DNA from: Climacium dendroides
Lineage: Eukaryota > Streptophyta > Bryopsida > Hypnales > Climaciaceae
Direction of reading: 5' to 3'
Assembly: GCA_950106755.1 (NCBI GenBank)
Contig: OX467084.1
Location: forward strand, 34,847,213-34,911,212
Length of the DNA: 64,000 nt
Each line of letters starts with the position of its first letter. Position 1 is the stretch's first letter. The position numbers were made by a program, and so were the translations under genes. This document shows, piece by piece, positions 12,618 to 22,388 of this stretch. The notes below the pieces were generated by a model. The model was not told the origin of the DNA. It worked only from the letters and a program-made list of their open reading frames with translations, and ran no database searches.

Positions 12618-14673
12618 ATGGACAAGGGTAAGGGTGTATCCAAGTCTTTTGGATTGATACCAATTAGAAAAACTGAAGAAGAAAGAGTTCAGATTGCCCT
12701 CGCTGAGGAAGAGCTCCAAGGTGTCTTCCAATCATTTCAAACTCTACATGTAGGGTCATCCAGTGAATCTTCTCTAAGACACCAACCTCAAGAAGCAACT
12801 CCGCCATTTGTGTTATCACCGTCGGCCAATGACTGACTTGAAGTTCAACCATTCAAACAACTAGGCACCAAGGCCATTAAGTTTTGGACTCAACAGTGAG
12901 GGGTGTGCATCATCCGGGATTTAAGAGCAAAATTGCCTATAATTGGAGCCCCGTTGAGTCGAGCAAGGGGGCGCTTGGAGGCAACTGATTTGGTTATACC
13001 ACGAATGGTGGTGGTGTTGAAGAACAAGGGTCAACGTTGAGAAGTGGTAAGACACATCTTTGAGGGGGCAATTCAATTGCCAACATTCTCATTGATCTTT
13101 ACGGAGTTGCAGGCCGGGGACTATTTGTTCCACACCACATGGCAGTGGAAACAAGATTGGTGGTTAGAGAGGGCATCCAACATTTGGGACTCTCTAACAC
13201 TTAGTTGCCTTGACATAGAGGTGTCACCAACTATTTATTGTGAGGCTGTAGAGGGGACGCATGAAGCTTGGCAGCTTTACATGTGAAATTTGATTTGCAT
13301 ATAAAAAATTGGATCTATTTGGAAGGCTGGGTTACACTAGGAGTGGGACACCATTTGTTAAAGACACCACTTTTGAGTCATCAGACACTAGCAGTGTTGT
13401 ACCAATACGTCCTCAAAGCCAAAAGCCCTTCTTGGGTAGGAGGATCCCAAATGATTTATTTTCAGATTCTGACAAAAAAGGAGCAGATTGGGTGGAAGAT
13501 AGTGAGCGTAACAAAGGAGAAAATTTATCTGTCATTGCAGTCGACCACGGGGTGAGACTTGCTTATAACGAATCAATATTCATATGGCTACACCATATGG
13601 AGGCGTTGATTGCAGAGTTCAGCGTTTTTTCGGTGCCAATGGCACCATGGAAGTGGACGACTTCTACAGGGAGTTCACCATGTGGTGTGAATTCCAAAGG
13701 TCATGAAACACCAACTTCAATCCATATATGGTGTGGAGGGCGCTATTCGGGTGTCTTGAAGGGGTACCATTGGCAAACTATGGGGATTGGGGAATTTGAG
13801 CTTGCTCATTCTACAAAGATCTTGGCCTAGCGGAATTACTACACCCCAAATTATGCTGATGTTTGGGGAGGAGGATCCACTGCCATAGTGACTATAAGCA
13901 GGGGAAAGAAGGAAGAAGGGGGTGTAAGCACGGAAGGCCAAGAGGCCACTGTGACCACGAGTCTGGTACCAACATTAGATCTACCTCCCTTCAATCCCAC
14001 GGCTCAATTCTTTTTGTAGCTACAGCGGGACTATTATGGGCAGAGGGCCGACAAAATGAAGTCACTTCATACGTTTGTATGTGGAAGTGATAAGTCGTTG
14101 CGAGAGGCGCATTCAAAACTGAGGTGGTTGATTTCCGCCATCCATGGAATAACTAAGCAACAAACTGTTCAACATTAGTATAATATCTTGAATAAAGAGT
14201 TAAAAACTCTTGTTTGAGGTGAAGCCTTGAGGTTGGGTGTTCCACCTACCTTAAGGTATGTTTTTGAGACTTCCGAGAGGATTGAGATTAATCTCTTGGA
14301 GGAAAAGGCAGCCATGGAGTTCTTGTGCAAGGAGGAGAAACTGCAAGAGAAGACCAAGATGGCAAGGGCGAGCATTCCAGATCATACTAGAGATGCCAAC
14401 ATCACGTGTTTCAATTGTGGAGGTGTTGGTCATAGGCGGCGAGATTGCAAGAAGACATCTCGCAAATATGCAGTCAAAACTAGTACGTTTTGCTTTGGTT
14501 GCAAGATCAAGGACCATGTGGAGGCCAATTGTTGGAAGGTTCATCCTGAAATCAAGCCCAAGAACACAAAGCAGGTGAAGAACAATGATTCCAAGGAGGC
14601 CAAGTCCACAGGAAAAGACAAGAAGTCATGGAAGTCGCGTTCAAAGAATTGGAGGCTAAAATGGCAGTCATAA
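12618..14673 (+). pseudogene. Retrotransposon gag with two CCHC zinc knuckles, broken
   Basis: The frame opens at ATG 12618 and is interrupted by TGA stops at about 12834, 12897, 13038 and 13284, all explicable as former CGA codons. It then shifts frame near 13.3 kb and is stopped again near 13,830. The C-terminal part (14227-14673) contains two zinc knuckles, CFNCGGVGHRRRDC and CFGCKIKDHVEANC, followed by a Lys-rich tail. This is typical of a Gag nucleocapsid that binds RNA during particle assembly. The upstream capsid part has the acidic and aromatic composition of plant Gag but no motif I can name. The next coding block follows closely in another frame. Confidence 0.8.
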
Positions 14674-14825
14674 GTGCCACTACCACTACGGGGGCGACTT
14701 CATTTTATGTAGAAGGGAGTTACCATATGTTGTGTAGCATGGCTGATGCTCAGACCACACCATTGGATGCTTATGCAGTGACTAGGAGCAAGACCGTGGT
14801 GTACGAGGTACCATGAGGTGCAAGT

Positions 14826-15700
14826 TTGGGGTTGGATCCACAAAGAGGTGAAGCCAACCGCCAAGCTAGGCTGCCAGAGTCATTCACACATTGCCCACCT
14901 CTTCCATGGTACCACCACATTACAATGCAAGCAGTCAATGGGTTGCTCGGTCTCTACATGGTAATGGACAAGGTAGAAGTTTCCTTTTTGATGCAGCAAC
15001 CGTTGTTTGTCAAGCTCCTTTGTTCATAGCATCCATAATTTCCCAAGCACAATTTAGTGCTGCTACAGTGTTTCAGTTGGCGGCTACTATGTGTGAGAAC
15101 GGCAGCTCGGCATCGGTGAGCTTTATGGAAGCTGTGCTTGAGCCACAAGTAGTGATTGGTAGTGAGTGGACTGAAGCAGAAGGGCTTTTATCAGCCGCTG
15201 CTTGGATCAAAACTATGCCGGCATGCTCGGTCATAAAGCGGTCCTCCATTACCTTAGGGGTAGTGGTATTGGACAACTCTCAAAGTATTTTCCAATTAGT
15301 TGGGCCCAAAAGGAGAGTATTTACGCCTCAACGGGTACTATTGGATTCCGATGCACAACCCTTGCTATTGGGAGCGTCAACAATTGAAGGCTTGGGTTTG
15401 ACCGAGGATGTGTTGGAAACATATCTGTGGATGATTAGTACTTCAATGGGAGGGAGAGAGCAAGCGAAGGGCATCACGAGGGGTGAGTTGGTATTGTAGT
15501 TGCGCCAAGATGATGTCGAGGACACTAGCTTCATGAAGGTGAAAGCCATAGTCACATAGGCTAAATCATATGATGTTTTGGTAGGGGCTATGATATTGTA
15601 TCCTATGGTATTTACCTTGGACTTTTAGGAAGAGACAGCATACTATAGACCGGGATGGCAAATGAGAGATGGGTGCAAAGTTCAATTGTCAGCTTGATTT
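14826..15700 (+). pseudogene. Retropepsin-type aspartic protease region, inactivated
   Basis: Between the zinc knuckles and the methyltransferase, the frame encodes a retropepsin-like core. RVLLDSDAQP (active-site DSD at 15344-15352) stands where gypsy proteases have D-S/T-G-A, followed by ILG-like GASTIEGLGL and, after stops, a segment around YDVLVGAMILYP typical of the second half of the fold. The catalytic Gly is replaced by Asp (GGT/GGC to GAT) and stops lie at about 15497, 15557, 15626 and 15696. The enzyme would normally cut the Gag-Pol polyprotein. Placement and motif make the assignment likely, not certain. Confidence 0.65.
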
Positions 15701-15811
15701 ATACAAGTTTTTACCGGTAATTTAGTTGATATCTATTATTTTGCTAGACTTATAAGCGAGGGTCAACTATGGTTCAAGGAGGATCTCGGAGATCCTCCTA
15801 TTGTCGCTTCG

Positions 15812-17005
15812 TTGAATGTCATTGAGCACCATAATCATCATGATGGTGAGGACACTGGAGGCGACATGTTGTACCAACCCGATGTGGAAGCGATATGGGA
15901 TAGTACCGCGAGACTACAAAAGGCAGCCAACAAAGTTACCCAGGAGGTGTGGCAACAATCATTGTTACCACAAGAGAATGAAGTGGTTGAAGGTGAAGAC
16001 AACGACGGTCCTCGCTTGGACACTTCAACAATCCGGTGGAAACCACCAAAAGAAGGTATAATTCTTTTGGAGTTGTTTGGTAGCATTGGCACAGGGTTGG
16101 CGGTTGTATTGCAGGCGGGTATGAAAGTGAAGCGTTATATTTATGTTGATAACGATGATATGGCACGGTAGGTGGCCAAGCGCCATGCTCGACGTTTATG
16201 TCGAACATTTCCAAACTCATTACACACCTATGTTATCACAACCGCATTTTCTGCATTGCCAAACGATATATCACTCATCTCACTCCAAGACATTGTTCAG
16301 TTGAGGGCGGTAGACTTGATTATCGTGGGATGGCTATGCCAAGGTATGTCTATGGCTGGCAAACAAAACGGATTGAAGGACAAACGTTCTTCAAAATTCC
16401 ATAACATGGTGAAAATACTTCGGTATATTCAGACTTCTCAACGGCAACCTCCAAAGTACATCATTGAGAATGTACCAATGGTTGGTACATCACGAACCTG
16501 CACGCTTAACAATCTTCATCATGTACACAAAGTTCTTGGTATTCCAGTATTATTGGATGCCGTGGCAATGGGTTCTAGAGCTCATAGGCCACGATTTTGG
16601 TGGACTAATTTAGCTCCACCGAAATTCTTGCATGCAACAATACGACGCATTCATTAGCTTGACATATATGTGAAGGACATCTTAGACCTTCATCAATCAC
16701 CACGACGGGTTTACCACGATGATCAAGCACCACTTGCAGTAGTGAACCGCAAGGGTGAGCCCTGGAGAGCTTTATCAATATTGGTGAGTTTTTCTAAGTC
16801 CTATGCATTCAACTACAATGGTCTTGGGTTGGTGTGGGATGCCCGTACCGAGGAGATGGTTGAGTCCAACGTTGATGAGTAGGAACGGGCCATGGGGTTT
16901 CAAACGGGAATCACCCAAGCACCTGGCATTACTGAGTTTCAAAGGCGATATCTCATTGGCCAAGCCATGGATTTAATTTTCTTTCATGGATTGTGTCACT
17001 TGTAA
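15812..17005 (+). pseudogene. Cytosine-5 DNA methyltransferase domain (DNMT3/DRM-like) inside the retrotransposon polyprotein
   Basis: One continuous frame, broken only by TAG codons at 16169, 16655 and 16880, carries the ordered C5-methyltransferase motifs. Motif I (AdoMet binding): LLELFGSIGTG at 16064-16096, then an acidic YVDNDD. Motif IV: GWLCQGMSMAG at 16328-16360 with the catalytic Cys at 16337 (the usual Pro before it is Leu, CCA to CTA). Motif VI: ENV at 16466. Motif VIII: RAHRPRFWWTNLAPP from 16577, close to the DNMT3 form. Motif IX/X: ERAMGF...RRYLIGQAMDL at 16883-16970. The unpermuted I-to-X order resembles DNMT3 more than plant DRM, in which the motifs are rearranged. It lies between protease and reverse transcriptase in the strand and direction of the element, so it is element-borne and not a host exon. 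In a live element it would methylate cytosine in DNA; this copy cannot be translated through. Confidence 0.88.
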
Positions 17006-17505
17006 CGGCCGAATAGAAGCATTTAGCTTCAACAATAGATGGCCACTTGGGGTTCTATGAACTGCAAGCAGCTATGAAAGCATCAAGTTCTGGGACATCA
17101 CACTTGATGGTTGGGGGCAAAGACGCCTTTACAACTCATCCATGGGACATGTGGAAGAATAATGCATTTTTCACAACTCCAAAGACAAGCTTAACTACTT
17201 GGGATCAATTGACCAAGCCGAAGATGGAGTTGGAGGAAGATGTGGACAAGTTGTTTACTGAGGAGTATATATCGGATCAAACAGAAGAACTATGGTGCTT
17301 GAGCCAAGTTGAAAAATGATATGGTATGGCAGGTGTAGAACAAGATGAAGCTGCTCCAACTGGTGTGCAATAACAACCAAAAGTGGAGAAATTTGTTTCA
17401 AAGGAAGAATGGAAGGAAACGGTGACCAAGGAAACTTAAAAACCGTTAGTAGACATGGAAGATGAAACATAGGAGAAACAGGAATAAGAGTTCCTTAAGA
17501 GTCAC
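17006..17505 (+). pseudogene. Linker between methyltransferase and reverse transcriptase, decayed
   Basis: The frame moves to that of the RT. The encoded stretch is rich in Glu, Lys, Thr and Gln, with no domain I recognise. It has several stops between 17.31 and 17.49 kb (TGA, TAA, TAA, TAG, TAA), most readable as former CGA, CAA or CAG codons. It may be the N-terminal extension of the RT. Confidence 0.55.
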
Positions 17506-18673
17506 GTGGATTACTTTGTTTTTAGTTTGAAAGATTTGGGAATTTTTAAGGGACAAGAAGTATATATTAACTTGACGGATGACACACCGATTTACCGCAA
17601 GCTGTACAAGTATAGTGAAGTAGAATGCAAAATGATTCAAGACCGAACGAAAGAGTTGTTGGAGGCCGGATTGGTGGAATTAGCACCTTCAGATTGTGAG
17701 TATGCATCAGCGACAGTGAAGCCATCTAAGAAGGATATTTTTGATAATTGGACCGAAAAGAGGATGTGTGGGGATTATCGGAGAATTAATAAATTCACAA
17801 AGTCCGACCGTTATGCAATGTCGACACCGGAGGAGAACTTTGACGCCATTGGTCATGCTAAAGTATTTAGTACTTTGGATCTCCAGTCGGGTTATCACCA
17901 ACTTGGTATTCGAGAAGATGATAAGGGAAAGATGGTGTTCTGGAGAATCAATGAGGATGAGAAGGACCGACTTTATCAATGGAGGTTTTTACCTTTTGGC
18001 TTGAAAAATGCCCTTGCTGAATTTTAAAGGATTATAGATTGTATATTTTCGGGCTTGGGTTTTGTGAAATGCTACATTGATGACATTATTGTCTATAGCA
18101 CAAATCAAAATCAACATAGAGCTCACTTGAAGGAGGTTTTTGCTAGACTGAGACTTCATGGCTTGAAACTGCATCAAAACAAATGCAAGTTTTATTATGA
18201 CCGTGTGGAGTACTTGGGCCACATGATATACCCAAGTGAATTGGATGTGGTAGCTAGTAAAGTGGAAGTGATGATTTCTATATGAAGACCGAAGGATGTG
18301 AGTAGATTGCGGGCATTTTTGGGATTGTGCAATTACTATTGGAAGTTTGTGAAGACGTTTAGTGCCATTGCAAAGCTATTGACTATACTAACAAGGAATG
18401 ATCAACCTTGGATGTGGGGAGATGAGCAAGAGGCTACCTTTACACAATTGAAGGAACGTTTATCATCGGCACACATTTTGAGGAGGCTAATTTTTAGTAG
18501 AACATATCAATTGCACACGGATTGGAGCTCACTGGAGATTAGTGCGGTGTTGATTCAAATGGACGACAATGGCAAGGAGTTTGTGGTAGCTTATGCTAGT
18601 TGCTCCAACAACAATGCGGAGGCATAGTACAGCTCATATGAGGGAGAATGTTTGGCAACAATTTGGGCCATTG
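17506..18673 (+). pseudogene. Ty3/gypsy reverse transcriptase and 5' half of RNase H
   Basis: The frame contains the RT fingers and palm: YRKLYKYSEVE, CGDYRRINKFT, STLDLQSGYHQLGI, FLPFGLKNA, then the catalytic YIDD box at 18073-18084 and the thumb segment RLRAFLGLCNYYWKFVK. RNase H begins at TDWSSLEISAVLIQ and runs into EGECLATIWAI, where it is cut by the CACTA insertion. Stops at 18026 (TAA, where FQR is expected), 18283 (TGA) and 18625 (TAG, where EAQYSS is expected) again fit Gln/Arg codons changed by C to T. The catalytic YIDD is intact. The enzyme copies the element's RNA into DNA; this copy cannot make it. Confidence 0.93.
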
Positions 18674-19831
18674 CCACTATAAGAAAACTGTGTCTACTTG
18701 GACATTCAGCCAAAAACGACGTATGTCCGCGACAACACGATACGTCGCAGAAGACATTGGGGTGTCAGGCGGAAAAAGTGAAGATTTTGCTTTAATGTCT
18801 TCGACAGCATTGTTAGATTTTAGTCACAGCATACTGATGCTACGAAAAACACTAATGCAATGTAAGACATCCAGATGGACACCAAATGTTTACAAGGATG
18901 TCCACAATAACATGTTCAGCCACGTCACCATCTTTGGTCAAACTTAGCTCAGAAGTTGATTTAGAATTTTGGTGCGGTCAGAGGTAAAGTGACTGCCCAA
19001 GGTTAAAAAGAGGACAACGGGCAGGTGGTGACTCCTAAAAGCTTATGTGGCATCTGACGTGACGTGATGAGGTGGAAATTGGGTGATGTGGACATGGGTG
19101 ATGACGTGGCATGCCACGTCAGCATACTTGGCCTATCCATGTTCCGATCTTGGATGTCTCCGTGGACGTCACAAGTGACGTACTGACGTCCACATTGACG
19201 TCACTTCTGGCGTCAACATTTTGTACTTACTGCGAATGTAACTTCAAACCACATGCTATCCACTATGCGTTTCATTACGTCTGACTGGACGTGTGGATGT
19301 TGTGAAAGCAATTGTAGGCGTCTTCTTTGATGTCAAAATGACTATAGATGCATGACATGACTTTATGTCCAAGGTTGAATTTGCACATGATGCACGTCCT
19401 TCCTATGTAGTACAAAATGACTTATGTGTTTACTTGGTTAAGGTTCATTTTTAGGCTATTGAAGTCTTACGTTTTGCGCACGTTCAACAAACTTCATTAG
19501 GATAAAATTCCACCCTATTCATATGATGTCACTTGCAGCATCAAGCAAGACAGACTCTGCCACAAAATGTACATTCAAGATGCAATGGGTCTACTTGGAA
19601 AACATGAATATGCTGATGGCTTTGTATTTCTCAGACGTCTTACGTGACGTCAAAATGTTGGCACAGCAAACACATGTCAGTGATGTGAACATCCTATGTT
19701 TCCTCCTCAGATGCAATGTCATTGCTAACTACGGCAACATACTTTCCACCATTGTCTACTGGTTGGCGCATCAGGTGCACGACTTGTTGTAGTGGTTGTA
19801 GGCCATTGAAGTCCCTATCATTCACCAACTG

Positions 19832-20085
19832 CACCATATAAAAAAACTGTGTTTTTTTCTGATGTCAGGCCAAAAACGTTGTACGGCCAGGATAACATCA
19901 TACGTCTAAGAAAACATTGGATGTCACGTCGACGGACGCTGGAAAAGCAAAGATTTTGGTTTGATGTTGTAGAAAGCATTGCTAAATTTCAGTCACAGCA
20001 TACTAGTGCTATGAAAAACAATGATGCAATCTAAGACATTGTTGTGGACATCAGATGTTTTCAAAAATGTCCAGAAAATTTTTCA
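19832..20085. repeat. Second copy of the CACTA left-end block
   Basis: The 250 bp from 19832 follow, with substitutions, the first 245 bp of the element (18675-18921): the same CACYATA..AAAACTGTG start, GGCCAAAAACG, AAACATTGG, CAGTCACAGCATACT and so on. The transposon thus carries its left terminus twice, 1157 bp apart, from an internal duplication or one related element inserted in another. Confidence 0.75.
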
Positions 20086-20321
20086 AAATGTTATAAGCTA
20101 TATAGATTTAATTTATATAACAAATTTATATAAATTAGATGAATGGATTTGTTATGAAAAAAGGTTTACAAAATCATATCAATATTATATTATATAAAAA
20201 TATTTATTTTTAACTTAAGATTTAAATTCTAAATTTTATTAGTTTAAAATCATAAATTTTGCATCAATATCTAATGTGGGGTGATTTTCTAGTGTTCTTG
20301 GACTTTGAGATATTTGACATC

Positions 20322-21000
20322 TTAACCTTTAAAGGACCAAGGCCTTTTTTTTGCCAGAAAACATTGAAAATTGCCATTTCTATAGCAAAGAGTAAAAGAA
20401 ATTTTAATTTTTTTCCACATCTAACTATAGGATCTTACACCTAACAAGTAGAAAAAATTGTAGAAAAAATTTCAGAATTTTTGACCGCATTGATTTAAAG
20501 TGGAAAAAACAAGTTTTTTAGCGCATTGAAGGACTAGATTTTTTGACTTTGTAAAATTTTTGCACTACAGAGTTTTGAGATTTAAATATTTATAGTAGAG
20601 AATTGAGTTGAGAGTTCAGGCAAATAAATAAAAAATAAAAAAACTTAAATTTCATTCTTAAAAAAATTGTTAAGTAGAAGTAGGTATGAGATAGAAGGAA
20701 AATCTAAATTATTAATAAATTTTAGATGGAATTAAAATGCACTAATCCCAATGGTGAGATTGTTCTAGCAAGTAAACTAAACCACGTGAAATTTTTATTT
20801 TGAAAAAATTATAAAAATTGCATTCAGAAATGCATCCAACAAGTTATTTTTTTCAAGAAGATGCTCTAATTGCCTAAAAAACAAAAATGTCCATAACTTT
20901 CTCATAACAAATCCAAATGAAATGAATTAGAGCTTTCTAGATAGACAAAAATATAATCTACAATTGGAATTCCATGTTGGATGTATTGTTGTGTCATACT
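20322..21000. repeat. Diverged copy of the dispersed CCCCTAAAGG element
   Basis: It starts with TTAACCTTTAAAGG and shares a chain of words with the copies at 24.7, 30.1, 33.3, 41.5, 43.6 and 62 kb: ATTGCCATTTCTATAGCAAAG, then ACATCTAACTATAGGATCTT, and CATAACTTTC near the far end. It lies inside the CACTA element. The far boundary is uncertain. Confidence 0.5.
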
Positions 21001-21572
21001 ATATTGAAGTTGATGTTGCAAACAACCTAGATTTAATAAATATGACTTTATCAATTAAATGTTCAAGGAGACATCCCCATATATGTTGAAAATGACATGC
21101 AAATGTTCATCATAGCATCATAAACAACAAAGAAGATTTGTAGAAAATTTAGAAATTGTTGAAGCAAATGTTTAAAACAACATTGATGTGAATGTCTAAT
21201 TTCATACTATAGATGTTCTTTTGAATGTTTACAATGATGTCGAAAAAAACATAACTAAGACATGTAAATGTTTTTTAAGACATTATTTCAGACATCATTT
21301 CTGACATCATTGTATTTATGTTGCTACTCATATTTTAGATTTGTATATCCCATATTGTTTGTCATGCCTCCTACACCCCACTAGTATAAAAGGCTTGTCT
21401 TTTCATCAATTAATAAGTAGATTTTTGAGCCATTCAATATACTTGATAAATATAGTGTATGGTGTATTTTGTATGGCATATTTTATATGTTGTATTGCAT
21501 ATGATATACCATATATTGCATATTTTATATTGTGTACAACATATTATTACATTGACAACATTAGAACGTCCA

Positions 21573-21792
21573 ATACAATGCATACATGCGTTTTAGGAGA
21601 TGTCCCAAAAAATAAGTGGACGTTGTCGCTGACATCCTACAATGCAAGAAGCCATCTGCTATCCCAGCATGTACTTGTGCTGATACAATGCATACATACG
21701 TTCTAGGAGATGTCCCAAAAAATAAGTGGACGTCGCCGTTGACATCCTACAATACAAGAAGCCATCTGCTACCCCAGCATGTACTTGTGCTG
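21573..21792. repeat. Tandem duplication, 2 x 110 bp
   Basis: Units 21573-21682 and 21683-21792 differ at only a few positions. They lie in the right part of the CACTA element and include the ATGTCC and GACATCC words typical of its subterminal region. Confidence 0.9.
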
Positions 21793-22388
21793 GCTTATGC
21801 AAACAAACATCTCCTATAACATGGTATGCTTTGAGAAGCATGCATGTGCAAATTCCACACGCTCAGATGGACATTTCAATCAGCATACAACTGTTTCACC
21901 TGACGTCATTTAAGACACCTGGATGTCCACAGCAATGTCTTAGAAGACATCCTAAAATGCTAGGCAGACCAAGCAAGTGGCCCCAAAAAACGCCATGTCA
22001 GCATCTGTGGATGCCACGTCAACCAATCCCGTCAGCACCGACGTGGCATGCCACGTCAGCCAATTCCATGAGCACCGATGTAGCATGCCACGTCAATTAC
22101 ATGTCAGATGCCACATCATAGATGGGCAATGGATGAAAAAAATGACACTCTGGCTTTCCCGCGCCTAGGTGGCAGCCACATGTCAACTCTTGAAGTTACC
22201 CGTTGACCGATGTCTTTTTGGACATTACGATGCTGGGCTTGCAAATCTTATGCAACGTACCATGTTTTTGGCATGTCCATGGCAGCACGAAGTGATTGGA
22301 CATCAGTGCAGACATGAAACGCGTCACGCGCGATGTCCGAGTGTCCAAATTGCGATGTCGCGGCAGACACAATTTTCTTATAGTGTTG

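Larger units (their letters stand above)
18675..22385. mobile_element. CACTA-type DNA transposon inserted in the retrotransposon RNase H
   Basis: The left end begins CACTATAAGAAAACTGTGTC. The right end is its near-perfect inverse (GACACAATTTTCTTATAGTG). The flanks are TTG at 18671-18673 and TTG at 22386-22388, with one extra C at 18674. Taking out the insert and one TTG joins ATTWAI-type sequence to VYFRCYLYGNE in one uninterrupted RNase H frame, so the boundaries are firm. The interior has no transposase. It is rich in subterminal repeats built on GACGTC and ATGTCC words, including an 18-bp palindrome at both ends. It is therefore a non-autonomous CACTA (En/Spm) relative, 3711 bp long, younger than the retrotransposon. 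Confidence 0.9.

Noticed and set aside
16064..16970. The methyltransferase as an independent host gene interrupted by the transposon
   Set aside because: It is intronless, in the element's direction, flanked directly by protease and RT frames, and shares their decay pattern.
19523..22168. Open frames inside the CACTA element (19523-19792, 21341-21706, 21726-22121) as a transposase
   Set aside because: Short, overlapping the subterminal repeats and tandem duplication, and without any TPase motif.
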